Source of the DNA: Bradyrhizobium ivorense
GTDB taxonomy: Bacteria; Pseudomonadota; Alphaproteobacteria; Rhizobiales; Xanthobacteraceae
Assembly: GCF_900696085.1 (NCBI RefSeq)
Contig: NZ_CAADFC020000032.1
Span: 1-64,000 of the forward strand
Length of the DNA: 64,000 nucleotides
Direction of reading: 5' to 3'
This document shows positions 24,875 to 33,198 of the stretch, in pieces. The notes under the pieces are model-generated. The model did not search any database, was not told the origin of the DNA, and worked only from the letters and a program-made list of their open reading frames with translations. Position numbers and translations under genes: made by a program. Each line of letters begins with the position of its first letter. The first letter of the stretch is position 1.

Positions 24875-25917
24875 TGCCGCGTCCGCCAGTCGAGATAGGC
24901 ACTCATGCCCGGCCGCAGCTCGGGTATCGGCTGCACCGGGTAGGCGCGGATCGAGAATGTCCGCAGGTCGAAATCGCCGGTGGCGCGCGTCGCCCGCCAG
25001 CTGGCATATTCGCCCTTGGTCGCGATCAGCTTGACCTCGACGGTGACGCGGCGGTCATCGAGCGCCGGAATCCGGACATCGAATTTGTCGCCGACCTTCA
25101 GGCCCTTCACCAGATCCTCGCGCAGGTCGAAGTGGATCCAGAGATCGGCGAGATTGATCAAGGTCACCAGCGGCACGCCCGGCGACACATATTCACCCGG
25201 CTCCACATTGCGCTGATAAATCTGCGAGGCGACCGGGGCGTAGACCGCGAGCTGATCGATGACCGATTGAACACTCTGGATGTCCGCTTCGGCCTTCTCG
25301 ACATTGGCCTTGGCGATCGCTCGTTCTTCCTTGGTGTAGCCGTTGACCGCCTGCTCATAGGCCGACTTGGTCTGATCGAGTCCGCGCTCGGCCTCGTGCA
25401 GCGCGTCGGTCACCTGGTCGAGCCGGGCCTGCGGCGCGTTGCCCTGCTCGGTCAATGTATGCACGCGGTCAAACGTCTTCTGCGCCAGTTCCACCGCGGC
25501 CTGCGCGCGCTCCATCTCCGCCTTGCGCGCAGCGACGGTTTCGACCCGCGTTCCGACCAGCACATTGGCAAGCTGGGCCTCGGCGACGGCCTTTGCCGCC
25601 TTCATCTGCTCGATCTTGGCCAGCGTTTCCGGATTGTCGATCCGGACCAGCATGGCGTTTGCAGGCACGTTCTGGCCACGCTCGACAGGAATTTCCTTGA
25701 CCCGCCCATCGACGCGCGCGGCGATGTCCAGCCGCGTCGCGTCGACCTCGCCCTGAACCAGCAGCGGTTCGGGTCGCAGCAGATAGAAGATGGAAAGCGC
25801 AGCGACGGCCAGCGCAACGATCCCGACGATGATGGCCGGCGTGCGCGTATGCTCTCTTGGTGCGGGAGGCGCCTCGGACGTGGGTTGGATCTCGTTACCC
25901 GGGGTCTGTCCGTCCAT
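24871..25917 (-). CDS. HlyD-family membrane-fusion protein (adaptor 1)
   Basis: 348 residues: cytoplasmic Pro-rich leader of about 25 residues, single membrane anchor (AIIVGIVALAVAALSIFYLL), lipoyl half (DIAARVDGRVKEIPVERGQNV), coiled-coil hairpin (about 95-225 with NGYTKEERAIAKANVEKAEAD), and second half (VYAPVASQIYQRNVEPGEYV). The TKEERAIA stretch is shared with adaptor 2, so the two are paralogues. First gene of the exporter operon; its stop overlaps the permease start (ATGA). Confidence 0.88.
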   Translation of the reverse strand: MDGQTPGNEIQPTSEAPPAPREHTRTPAIIVGIVALAVAALSIFYLLRPEPLLVQGEVDATRLDIAARVDGRVKEIPVERGQNVPANAMLVRIDNPETLAKIEQMKAAKAVAEAQLANVLVGTRVETVAARKAEMERAQAAVELAQKTFDRVHTLTEQGNAPQARLDQVTDALHEAERGLDQTKSAYEQAVNGYTKEERAIAKANVEKAEADIQSVQSVIDQLAVYAPVASQIYQRNVEPGEYVSPGVPLVTLINLADLWIHFDLREDLVKGLKVGDKFDVRIPALDDRRVTVEVKLIATKGEYASWRATRATGDFDLRTFSIRAYPVQPIPELRPGMSAYLDWRTRQ

Positions 25918-26330
25918 GGCTCGCTCCGCTTGGTCGATGACCAGGATAGCGAGTTACTATGGCCCGATTGTAAAGCGCTGTCCAACATCGCCGCGCCGGC
26001 CTGCTCGATTTGCTCAAACGGACAAATTCATGGCCGGTGCGGACAGCCGGCCGGCAATCTGTTTGAAATGGTGCACATCGAGTACTGCCCGGTCAGATTG
26101 TAGAATTTCACGATCGCCGCTATTGGCCGAATAACAGCATCGACAAAACCGCCCTTGAGCCGCGACGGAGCAACAGAGGCGCTATTCCGTATCCGGCGTG
26201 GAATTATCCGACCGGATGGTCAATAAATAACGGCCCGGTAAGCTGCCGGGCTGTTTGTTTTTGGCATTTGCCTTTATTGATTGGTCTCAAGCGGATGGCC
26301 GATACGGCCGATTGGTGGAACGGACGAGAC
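25918..26330. other. Divergent intergenic region
   Basis: 413 bases between the exporter operon and the TetR gene, holding no supported gene. It must carry the exporter promoter and includes the hairpin at 26233-26262. The AT-rich stretch at 26217-26230 is a possible promoter. Confidence 0.45.
26233..26262 (+). terminator. Terminator-like hairpin upstream of TetR gene
   Basis: GCCCGG-TAAGCTG-CCGGGC followed by TGTTTGTTTTT has the form of a Rho-independent terminator. It is about 70 bases before the TetR start and no plus-strand gene precedes it, so it may act as an attenuator or end an unrecognised short transcript. Confidence 0.55.
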
Positions 26331-26990
26331 ATGGCCCGAACGCGCGCCAAGGACTACGACGACAAGGCTCTCTCGATCCTGCATCGCTCGGCCGAGCTGT
26401 TTGCGGCATCGGGATATGTCGGCACGTCGATGAATACGATCGCGGACGCGTGCGGTGTCTCGAAGGCGCTGCTCTATCATTACTATCCGGACAAGGAAGC
26501 GATCCTCTTCGACATCCTGTCGTCCCATCTGCAGGAGTTGGTTGCGGCGGTCGAGCAGGCGAACGCGGCACCCGGCGAGCCGGTGCAGCGCTTGCGGACC
26601 ATCATCGGCACGCTGCTCGAGCTCTACCGGCATGCCGATGCCGAGCATCAAGTCCAGATCGCAAGCCTCAAGCTGTTGCCGAAGGACAAGCGGGAGCCGC
26701 TGCTCGCCAGCGAGCGGATCCTGGTCGGGATCATGTCGGATGCGCTGGCCGCAGCGGTGCCGGCGGCGAAGCAGAAGCGCGTGCTCAAGCCGCTCGCGAT
26801 GAGCGTCTTCGGCATGCTGAACTGGCATTACATGTGGTTCCGCGAGGGCGGACCGATGACCCGCACCGACTATGCCGACTTCGTGGTGCGGCTGGTGCTC
26901 GCCGGCGCCGACGAGGCGGTGGCGGCAGTGACCCGGCCGCGCGGCAAGGGCAAGTCGGCAAGCCGGAGCCGGCAGGCCGAGTTGCTGTAG
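26331..26990 (+). CDS. TetR family regulator, PaaR-like candidate
   Basis: 219 residues from ATG at 26331 (MARTRAKDYDDK); an in-frame ATG at 26295 has no ribosome site. TetR helix-turn-helix at about 10-57 (ILHRSAELFAASGYVGTSMNTIADACGVSKALLYHYYPDKEAIL). The C-terminal domain is of the TetR_C_17/AcrR kind with HYMWFREGGPMTRTDYADFVV. It converges on paaZ and lies beside the exporter operon, so it could control either; TetR-type PaaR repressors govern phenylacetate genes in other bacteria, and a palindrome precedes paaG. Basic, Arg/Lys-rich C-terminal tail of about 20 residues. Confidence 0.8.
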   Translation: MARTRAKDYDDKALSILHRSAELFAASGYVGTSMNTIADACGVSKALLYHYYPDKEAILFDILSSHLQELVAAVEQANAAPGEPVQRLRTIIGTLLELYRHADAEHQVQIASLKLLPKDKREPLLASERILVGIMSDALAAAVPAAKQKRVLKPLAMSVFGMLNWHYMWFREGGPMTRTDYADFVVRLVLAGADEAVAAVTRPRGKGKSASRSRQAELL

Positions 26991-27016
26991 CAAACGCCGA
27001 GCAACGGACTCCGCTT

Positions 27017-27158
27017 ACCTCGCCCCGCCTGCGGGGAGAGGTCGGAACGCATCTTTAGATGCGTTCCGGGTGAGGGGGAGCCTCCGCAAACGCAGAGGCG
27101 GATACGCGGAGGCAGCCCCTCACCCCAACCCTCTCCCCGTAAGAACGGGGAGAGGGGG
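27017..27158. repeat. Intergenic palindromic repeat, copy 2 (inverted)
   Basis: Same modules as 17974-18120 in reverse order: CCCCGCCTGCGGGGAGAGG, CGCATCTTTAGATGCG, CTCTCCCCGTAAGAACGGGG. It lies between the convergent TetR gene and paaZ and probably ends both transcripts. Confidence 0.75.
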
Positions 27159-27187
27159 CGCAGCGCCGTTGCGGTCGTTGTTTGAAA

Positions 27188-29242
27188 CTACGTCCGCATC
27201 GCGTTCATGGTCAGCAGCTCGTAGGTCGCCGCGGTCTCGCCGGTGCCGGTGGTGATCTCGACGTCCCAGCGCACTTCGCCATATTGCTTGTTGCGCGGCG
27301 TCTTCTCCTTGGCGGTCAGGCGCACCTGGATGGATTCGCCCGGCTGCACCGGCTTGACGAAGCGCAACGAGTCGAGGCCGTAATTCGCCAGCACCGGACC
27401 GTAGTCGGGATCGACGAACAGGCCGGCCGCGAACGACAGCAGCAGATAGCCATGCGCGACGCGGCCGGGGAAGAACGGATGTCCCTTGGTCGCTTCCTCG
27501 TCCATATGGGCGTAGAAGGTGTCGCCGGTGAAGTGCGCGAAGTGCTCGATGTCCTCGAGCGTGATCTGCCGCGATTTCGAGACCAGCGTGCGGCCGATCT
27601 CGAGATCGTCGTAGTGATAGCGGAACGGGTGCAGCGCGCCGTCGAGCACGGGGCTGCCCTTGAACCAGCGGCCGGTGACGCCGGACAGCATGCGCGGCGA
27701 GCCCTGCAGCGCGGTGCGCTGCATGTAGTGCTGCAGGCTGCGCACGCCGCCGAGCTCCTCGCCGCCGCCGGCGCGGCCCGGCCCGCCATGCACCATCTGC
27801 GGCATCGGCGAACCGTGGCCGGTATGCTCGGTGGCGCAGTCGCGGTCGATGATGGCGACGCGGCCATGGAAGCTGCCGATCCCGAACGCGAGCTCGGTCG
27901 CCGCCTGGATATCATGCGTATAGATCGAGGCGACCAGGCTGCCGCCGCCGCGGTTGGTCAGCGCAACGGCCTGGTCGAGATCGTCATAACCCATCACGGT
28001 GCTGACGGGTCCGAACGCCTCGATCTCGTGCACCGCAGTTGCAGCCGTGGGCTTCGCGCAATGCAGCAGCAGCGGCGGCACGAAGGCGCCGCGCTTGGCA
28101 TCGGCATCGAGCAGCGCAAACTTGTCGGGATCGCCGGCCACCAGCTCGGCCTCGCTGCGCAGTTTTGCCACATGGGCCAGCACATCGCTGCGTTGGCTCA
28201 AGCCCACCAGCGGCCCCATCCTGACCTTATCGTTGTCCGGATTGCCGAGCGTGACCTTGGCGAGGCGGTCGCGCAGCGCGGTGATCACGGCGTCGATCTG
28301 CGCCGTCGGCGCCAGCGCGCGGCGGATCGCGGTGCATTTCTGCCCCGCCTTCACCGTCATCTCCTTCGCCACCTCCTTGATGAAGAGGTCGAACTCCGGG
28401 GTTCCCGGCACCGCATCCGGCGCGAGGATCGCCGCGTTGAGCGAATCCCGTTCCGCGATGAACCTGACGGCTTCGCGCGCGATCACCGGATGACGCTGCA
28501 GCTTTTGCGACGTGTCGGCCGAGCCGGTGAAGGAGACGACGTCCTGACAGGTGAGGTGGTCGAACAGGTCGCCGGTCGATCCGACGATGAATTGCAGCGC
28601 GCCTTCGGGCAGCACCTTGGACTCGGTGATCATCCGGACCACCTCATGCGCCACATAGGAGGTGATGGTTGCGGGCTTGGTGACGACGGGAACGCCGGCG
28701 AGCAGCGCGGGTGCCAGCTTCTCCAGCATGCCCCAGCACGGGAAGTTGAACGCGTTGATGTGCACCGCGACGCCGTGCAGCGAGGTCACGACATGCTGGC
28801 CGGCGAACGCGCCGCCCTTCGAGAGCCCTTCGACGGCGCCGTCGAGCAGGAATCTTGTGTTCGGCAGCTCGCGGCGGCCCTTGCCGGCATAGGAGAACAG
28901 CGTGCCGATGCCGCCGTCGACATCGATCATCGCGTCGGTGCGGGTGCAGCCGGCGAAGAGCGACAGCTGGTAGAGCCGGTCCTTGTGCTGGCTCAGGTAG
29001 TCGGCCAGCGCCTTCAGCAGTCCGGCGCGCTGGTGGAACGTCAGCTTGCGCAGGTTCTTGCCGCCGACCGCGCGGCCATAGCTGAGGATCTCGCGCATGT
29101 CGAGATCGTTCCGGGTCGCGAGCGCGACCACATCGCCGGTCACGGCGCTATGAATCTCGGCCGCCGGCTCACCAGGGCCGGTCCACTTGCCGCGAACAAA
29201 ACTGTCGAGTTGCATCACGTTACTGGATTGAGGCTGTGCCAT
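27188..29242 (-). CDS. paaZ: PaaZ: oxepin-CoA hydrolase / semialdehyde dehydrogenase
   Basis: 684 residues, matching the length of E. coli PaaZ (about 680). The N-terminal aldehyde dehydrogenase domain (about 10-520) has FTGSADTSQ, the catalytic Cys in VKAGQKCTAIRRA, and the NAFNFPCWGMLEKLAPALLAG cofactor region; the C-terminal MaoC hot-dog domain (about 535-680) has DTFYAHMDEEA and GRVAHGYLLLSF with the hydratase Asp/His. It opens the oxepin-CoA ring and oxidises the aldehyde in aerobic phenylacetate breakdown. Start ATG at 29242 (MAQPQSSNVM). Sixty-eight bases downstream of paaG on the same strand. Confidence 0.95.
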   Translation of the reverse strand: MAQPQSSNVMQLDSFVRGKWTGPGEPAAEIHSAVTGDVVALATRNDLDMREILSYGRAVGGKNLRKLTFHQRAGLLKALADYLSQHKDRLYQLSLFAGCTRTDAMIDVDGGIGTLFSYAGKGRRELPNTRFLLDGAVEGLSKGGAFAGQHVVTSLHGVAVHINAFNFPCWGMLEKLAPALLAGVPVVTKPATITSYVAHEVVRMITESKVLPEGALQFIVGSTGDLFDHLTCQDVVSFTGSADTSQKLQRHPVIAREAVRFIAERDSLNAAILAPDAVPGTPEFDLFIKEVAKEMTVKAGQKCTAIRRALAPTAQIDAVITALRDRLAKVTLGNPDNDKVRMGPLVGLSQRSDVLAHVAKLRSEAELVAGDPDKFALLDADAKRGAFVPPLLLHCAKPTAATAVHEIEAFGPVSTVMGYDDLDQAVALTNRGGGSLVASIYTHDIQAATELAFGIGSFHGRVAIIDRDCATEHTGHGSPMPQMVHGGPGRAGGGEELGGVRSLQHYMQRTALQGSPRMLSGVTGRWFKGSPVLDGALHPFRYHYDDLEIGRTLVSKSRQITLEDIEHFAHFTGDTFYAHMDEEATKGHPFFPGRVAHGYLLLSFAAGLFVDPDYGPVLANYGLDSLRFVKPVQPGESIQVRLTAKEKTPRNKQYGEVRWDVEITTGTGETAATYELLTMNAMRT

Positions 29243-29310
29243 TGCGTTGATTCCGTGAATACCTGATTGAGTGAGTCTAGTCTTGCCGGGGGAACGTTCA
29301 ACCGGACGGC

Positions 29311-30102
29311 TCAGGCCCGTCCGATGAACCGCGGCGCGCGCTTGTCGAGAAAGGCGGTGACGCCCTCGGCGTAGTCGGCGGTCCGGCCGGCGCGGCCCTG
29401 ATAGTCGCGCTCGAGCTCGAGCTGCGTGTCGAGCGTGTTGGTCTCGGAGGCATCCAGCGCCTGCTTGATCAAGGCGAGACCATCGGTCGGCTGCGCCGCG
29501 AGATAGGCGGCGAGGGCGTGGGCTTCGGTCATCAGCTCGGCATCCTCCACCATCTTCCAGATCATGCCCCAGGCTTCTGCGCGTTCCGCCGAGACCGGCT
29601 CGGCGAGCATGGCCAGCGCCCGCGCCCGCGCGCCGCCGACCAGTCGCGGCAGAAACCAGGTGCCGCCGGAGTCCGGGACCAGGCCGATCTTGGCAAAGGC
29701 CTGGATGAACTTGGCCGAGCGCGCGGCGATCACGATGTCGCAGGCAAAGGCGACATTGGCGCCGGCGCCCGCGGCGACGCCGTTGACCGCACACAGCACC
29801 GGCAGCGGCAGGCTGCGCAGCTTGCGCACCAGCGGATTGTAATACTTTTCGATCTGTAACGAGAGATCGGGCGTCTCGCCCGGCGTGAAAACGCCGTCGG
29901 AAAGGTCCTGGCCGGCGCAGAACCCGCGTCCGGCGCCGGTCAACAGCACGGCGCGGCAGGACTTGTCGCTCTCCGCCGCGGTCAGCGCCGCCATCAATGC
30001 GGCGTGCATCTCGCCGCTGAAGGCGTTCAGGCGGTCGGGCCGGTTGAGCGTCAGGACGCGATATCCGTCGCGGACATCGGTCAACACCAAGTCGCTGACC
30101 AT
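29311..30102 (-). CDS. paaG: PaaG-type enoyl-CoA isomerase/hydratase
   Basis: 263 residues from ATG at 30102, preceded by GGGAGG; an upstream in-frame ATG at 30192 lies inside the operator and is rejected. Crotonase fold: oxyanion loop GAGRGFCAGQDLSDG (about 57-71), second loop CAVNGVAAGAGANVAFACD, active region GLVPDSGGTWFLPRLVG as in PaaG, and C-terminal FLDKRAPRFIGR. PaaG turns ring-epoxyphenylacetyl-CoA into oxepin-CoA, the substrate of PaaZ encoded next. The oxygenase (paaABCDE) and ligase (paaK) genes are not in this window, so the pathway is split. Confidence 0.9.
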   Translation of the reverse strand: MVSDLVLTDVRDGYRVLTLNRPDRLNAFSGEMHAALMAALTAAESDKSCRAVLLTGAGRGFCAGQDLSDGVFTPGETPDLSLQIEKYYNPLVRKLRSLPLPVLCAVNGVAAGAGANVAFACDIVIAARSAKFIQAFAKIGLVPDSGGTWFLPRLVGGARARALAMLAEPVSAERAEAWGMIWKMVEDAELMTEAHALAAYLAAQPTDGLALIKQALDASETNTLDTQLELERDYQGRAGRTADYAEGVTAFLDKRAPRFIGRA

Positions 30103-30175
30103 GGTTTTCCTCCCGTGTGCGGTTTCTGCTGACCGGGGACAAAGCTCGCATGCCCCTGCGACCGAATTACTATTA

Positions 30176-30189
30176 ACCGTCCGGTCGGT
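30176..30189. promoter_or_regulatory. Candidate TetR-type operator upstream of paaG
   Basis: ACCGTCCGGTCGGT is a near-perfect palindrome about 74 bases before the paaG start, extended by TTA/TCAA flanks. GC-rich ACCGNCCGGTCGGT sites are common for TetR repressors of acyl-CoA or aromatic catabolism; the TetR at 26331-26990 is a candidate partner. Confidence 0.6.
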
Positions 30190-30211
30190 CAATTATAATT
30201 ATCCGCATCGA

Positions 30212-30400
30212 CGGATGCGTCGCGGTGTGGCGCGGATATCGGACGGCGTCGCGCCATAGTGCCGGCGGAAGGTGCGGTTGAAGTAGGAGAGATCGCCAAA
30301 GCCCGCTTCGAAGGCAATGGTGCCGACGGTGCTGCCGCTGTGGCGCGGATCGGTCACTCGCGCATCGCTGGCGCGGCGATTCGCGTCTCGCCTCGCAAGC
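30212..30400 (-). pseudogene. Relic of an AraC-family regulator (C-terminal end)
   Basis: The minus strand encodes DPRHSGSTVGTIAFEAGFGD followed by LSYFNRTFRRHYGATPSDIR, an unmistakable second helix-turn-helix of an AraC/XylS protein. The preceding part of the DNA-binding domain decays into RRDANRRASDA and no cupin or ligand domain is found upstream, where repeat sequence begins. The gene has therefore lost at least two thirds of its length. Its position next to paaG suggests a former regulator of that unit. Confidence 0.75.
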
Positions 30401-30424
30401 ACGACGTAATGACCGGGCTGTGAC

Positions 30425-30560
30425 GGGCAGCACATTGCACGAGGGTTTCGCGCGAAGCGGATACCGGTTCGCGTGAAGACAACGCGTCATGACAAGTGTC
30501 TAAAACTCCGTTCCGATGCCATCGGAATTGGAAATAGCTGCAGTGTGATCTTAGAGCACA
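30425..30560. repeat. Probable interspersed repeat
   Basis: Contains GCGAAGCGGATACCGGTTCGC and the perfect inverted repeat TTCCGAT-GCC-ATCGGAA (30511-30527). Similar modules occur between genes in many rhizobia; recognised from memory, with no second copy in this window. The remainder of 30193-30775 holds the AraC relic and the promoter region of the next gene. Confidence 0.45.
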
Positions 30561-30775
30561 TCCAAGTCGCCCGCTGTTCCGCGTTTCCCGACGGCAATGC
30601 ACGACAACGTGTTTCACATTGTTGCGCAATGTCGCATATGTCCAATCCCCCGTCGTCTCAGTCCGAGCCTGCCAGCCAGCACCCGCCTAAAAGGCAGCCC
30701 CCGGTGATCGTCGCATTCGGCGAGATTCGTTGGTGCGATGCATTGAGGCGACTTAAGACCATCGAGGAGAATAGG

Positions 30776-31897
30776 ATGAAGTTCGCACTTCGAGGATATT
30801 GTCTTGCGCTCGGCGCCAGCCTGGCGCTGTCCGGCGCCGCCATGGCCCAGGATATCAGCGTTGCCGTGGTCGGTCCGATGACCGGTTCGGAAGCAAGCTT
30901 CGGCCAGCAGTTCAAGAACGGTGCTGAACTGGCTGTCGCCGACATCAACGCGGCCGGCGGCGTGCTCGGCAAGAAGCTGAAGCTGGAAATCGGCGACGAT
31001 GCCTGCGATCCGAAGCAGGCGGTTTCGGTGGCCGAGAAGATGGCCAGCATGAAGATCCCGTTCGTCGACGGACATTTCTGCTCGTCGACGTCGATCCCGG
31101 CCTCCGACTCCTACGCCGAGGGCAACGTGCTGCAGATCACCCCGGGCTCGACCAACCCGCTCTACACCGAGCGCGGCCTGTGGAACACGTTCCGCGTCTG
31201 CGGCCGCGACGACCAGCAGGGCATGGTCGCGGCGGCCTACATCATCAAGAACTACAAGACCAAGAATGTCGCGATCATCCACGACAAGACCACCTACGGC
31301 AAAGGCCTTGCCGACGAGACGAAGAACGCCATCAACGCCGCCGGCGTGAAGGAAAAGCTCTACGAAGCCTACACCAAGGGCGACAAGGACTTTGCCGCGC
31401 TGGTGTCCCGCTTCAAGAAGGAGAATATCGATTTCGTCTATGTCGGCGGCTACTACGCCGAGGCGGCGCTGATCCTGCGCCAGATGCGCGAGCAGGGCGT
31501 CAATGCCGTGCTGATGGGCGGCGACGCGCTGGTCGACAAGCAGTTCGCGGCGATCGCGGGGCCGCTTGCCGAGGGCTCGCTGTTCACCTTCTCGCCCGAT
31601 CCGCGCAAGAAGCCGAGCGCGGCCGCGACCTTGAAGAAGTTCAAGGACAAGGGCATCGATCCCGACGGCTACACGCTCTACAGCTACGCTGCGTTCCAGA
31701 TCTGGAGCCAGGCGGTCGCGCGTGCCCAGAGCACCGACGCCAAGAAAGTCGCCGCGACCATCAAGGCCGGCAAGTGGGACACCGTGCTCGGCAACATCAG
31801 CTACACGCCGAAGGGTGACATCACCCTGATCGACTATGTCGTGTACCGCCGCGACAAGGACGGCAACTACGCCGAACTGCCGGCTGCCGGTCAGTGA
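30776..31897 (+). CDS. ABC transporter periplasmic binding protein, branched-chain type
   Basis: 373 residues from ATG at 30776 with GAGGAGA upstream. Signal peptide MKFALRGYCLALGASLALSG...AMAQ. Mature DISVAVVGPMTGSEASFGQQ and DDACDPKQAVSVAEKMA are typical of true LivJ/LivK leucine-isoleucine-valine binders, as are HFCSSTSIPASDSYAEGN and YGKGLADETK. Closer to the E. coli LivJ/LivK pattern than the two binding proteins of the catabolic island. No permease genes lie next to it, so it works with a transporter encoded elsewhere. A long perfect stem-loop follows its stop. Confidence 0.9.
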   Translation: MKFALRGYCLALGASLALSGAAMAQDISVAVVGPMTGSEASFGQQFKNGAELAVADINAAGGVLGKKLKLEIGDDACDPKQAVSVAEKMASMKIPFVDGHFCSSTSIPASDSYAEGNVLQITPGSTNPLYTERGLWNTFRVCGRDDQQGMVAAAYIIKNYKTKNVAIIHDKTTYGKGLADETKNAINAAGVKEKLYEAYTKGDKDFAALVSRFKKENIDFVYVGGYYAEAALILRQMREQGVNAVLMGGDALVDKQFAAIAGPLAEGSLFTFSPDPRKKPSAAATLKKFKDKGIDPDGYTLYSYAAFQIWSQAVARAQSTDAKKVAATIKAGKWDTVLGNISYTPKGDITLIDYVVYRRDKDGNYAELPAAGQ

Positions 31898-31903
31898 TCG
31901 CAC

Positions 31904-31939
31904 GCCGCGACGCCGGTCCTCCCTGACTGGCGTCGCGGC
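31904..31939 (+). terminator. Stem-loop after binding-protein gene
   Basis: GCCGCGACGCC and GGCGTCGCGGC form a perfect 11-bp stem with a 14-base loop, starting 7 bases after the stop. There is no T-run, so it may stabilise the mRNA end or act on both strands rather than terminate intrinsically. Confidence 0.6.
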
Positions 31940-31957
31940 AGCTTCTGCCGCCAGCGG

Positions 31958-32362
31958 TCACACGTTCTGCGCAAAGCGCGCGGCGCCCGGCACCGGGGCA
32001 AGCCATTCTGCCGCTCGATCGGTATAGATCTCGGCGTGCGGCTGGAGGCCCTCCAGGCTGTCGAGTGTGCCGGCTTTCACCACGACCTTTCCCGGCATCA
32101 GTGCTGATATCGCCAGGATCGGCGAGCCGCATCGCCCGCAGAAATGACGGAGCACCGGATGGCCGCTGTCGCCGGTATCGACGAACACTGTGGTCTCGCC
32201 GGACTGCTCGTAGTCGGTCTCGCGGATCACGAGGTTGAAGGAAAACAGGCTGCCGCTCTGCCGCTGGCAGTGCGTGCAGTGACAGATCGCGATCGAGCGC
32301 GGTTCGCTCTTGAGCACGTAACGCACCGCGCCGCACAGGCAGCCGCCGTTCCGATCCGGCAT
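31958..32362 (-). CDS. GFA-family (glutathione-dependent formaldehyde-activating-like) protein
   Basis: 134 residues from ATG at 32362. Zinc-binding Cys pattern of the GFA/CENP-V family: GGCLCGAVRY (CxC), CHCTHCQRQSG (CHCxxC) and FCGRCGSPI (CxxC), in the standard order and spacing. The family's best-known member links formaldehyde to glutathione, but most members have unknown roles. An earlier in-frame ATG falls within the repeat at 32400-32520 and is rejected. Same strand as the TetR gene upstream, separated by that repeat. Confidence 0.88.
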   Translation of the reverse strand: MPDRNGGCLCGAVRYVLKSEPRSIAICHCTHCQRQSGSLFSFNLVIRETDYEQSGETTVFVDTGDSGHPVLRHFCGRCGSPILAISALMPGKVVVKAGTLDSLEGLQPHAEIYTDRAAEWLAPVPGAARFAQNV

Positions 32363-32399
32363 GATGTGGTCTCCTATTTTGATCCGTGACCTTATGTCC

Positions 32400-32520
32400 G
32401 TCATTGCGAGCCAACGGGTCGCGCGAACGCGCGCCCGATGACAGGCTCCGCGAAGCAATCCATTCTTCCGCGTACGCAGAGCGATGGATCGCTTCGTCGC
32501 TTCGCTCCTCGCAATGACGG
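32400..32520. repeat. Interspersed palindromic repeat, copy 1
   Basis: Begins GTCATTGCGAGCCAACGGGT and ends CTCCTCGCAATGACGG, with nested arms (GCGAAGCAATCCAT and ATGGATCGCTTCG). An inverted copy lies at 39429-39533. Confidence 0.8.
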
Positions 32521-32538
32521 CTGCGCATTCGCCGTTTC

Positions 32539-33117
32539 TCACCTGTCGCCGACCACCGCGTCGATGAAGGTCGCGGCCGTCTCCTTCAACTGCTTGCGGC
32601 TGTAGCCGGCGCGCTCCATCACCGCGAGGCCGCGCGTGAAGGTGACGATGACGCGCGCCAGCCGATTGGCGTCGGCCCTGCTGCGCCGGCCCGGGGTGGC
32701 GCTGATGGTTTTGGCGACGAGCGCTTCCAGCCCGGCCAGCACGTCCCTGACGCGCTGGCGCACCTCCGCGCTCGAGATCGTCGCGTCGAGCGCGGTGCGG
32801 GTGGTCAGGCAGCCGCGCGGCGGCGCGCCGTCGGTCATGTTGACGATGATCATCTCGAAAAAATTTTTAAGCCCGGCCGCGGCATCGCCCCGGCCGAGTG
32901 CGTTGCCGGCGGCTTCCAGGAATTGCTCGGCATACTGATCGAAGGCGCGCAGAAAGATTGCTTCCTTGTCGCCATAGGCGTTGTAGAGGCTGCCGCGCTG
33001 CACGCCGGTCGCGGCCGCGAGGTCCTGCATGGTCGCGTCGTGCAGGCCCTTGCGCCAGAACACGTCGAGCGCGGTCGCGATCACCTCGTCCTCGTCGAAT
33101 TGCCGCACGCCCACCAT
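32539..33117 (-). CDS. TetR family regulator
   Basis: 192 residues from ATG at 33117, with GAGGTGAG upstream; a GTG 3 codons earlier overlaps that site and is less likely. Helix-turn-helix at about 7-55 (DVFWRKGLHDATMQDLAAATGVQRGSLYNAYGDKEAIF), the pattern of the TetR_C_16/YcdC-like group. Transcribed away from the YdhR-like gene at 33199; twin palindromes between them are the probable binding site, so it likely represses itself and its neighbour. Confidence 0.88.
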   Translation of the reverse strand: MVGVRQFDEDEVIATALDVFWRKGLHDATMQDLAAATGVQRGSLYNAYGDKEAIFLRAFDQYAEQFLEAAGNALGRGDAAAGLKNFFEMIIVNMTDGAPPRGCLTTRTALDATISSAEVRQRVRDVLAGLEALVAKTISATPGRRSRADANRLARVIVTFTRGLAVMERAGYSRKQLKETAATFIDAVVGDR

Positions 33118-33141
33118 TCGGCTCACCTCATCGATCCATTC

Positions 33142-33175
33142 TTGACATTATCGTCAAGATTGACATGATTGTCAA
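33142..33175. promoter_or_regulatory. Twin palindromic operator
   Basis: TTGACATTATCGTCAA (33142-33157) and TTGACATGATTGTCAA (33160-33175) are two palindromes 18 bp apart between divergent genes. TTGACA also fits a -35 box, so binding would block both promoters. A TetR pair is the simplest reading. Confidence 0.75.
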
Positions 33176-33198
33176 GAATGGTGTTTCAGGAGGTTCGC

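Noticed and set aside
27182..29266. 694-codon open frame on the plus strand
   Set aside because: Antisense to paaZ; composition typical of mirror frames.
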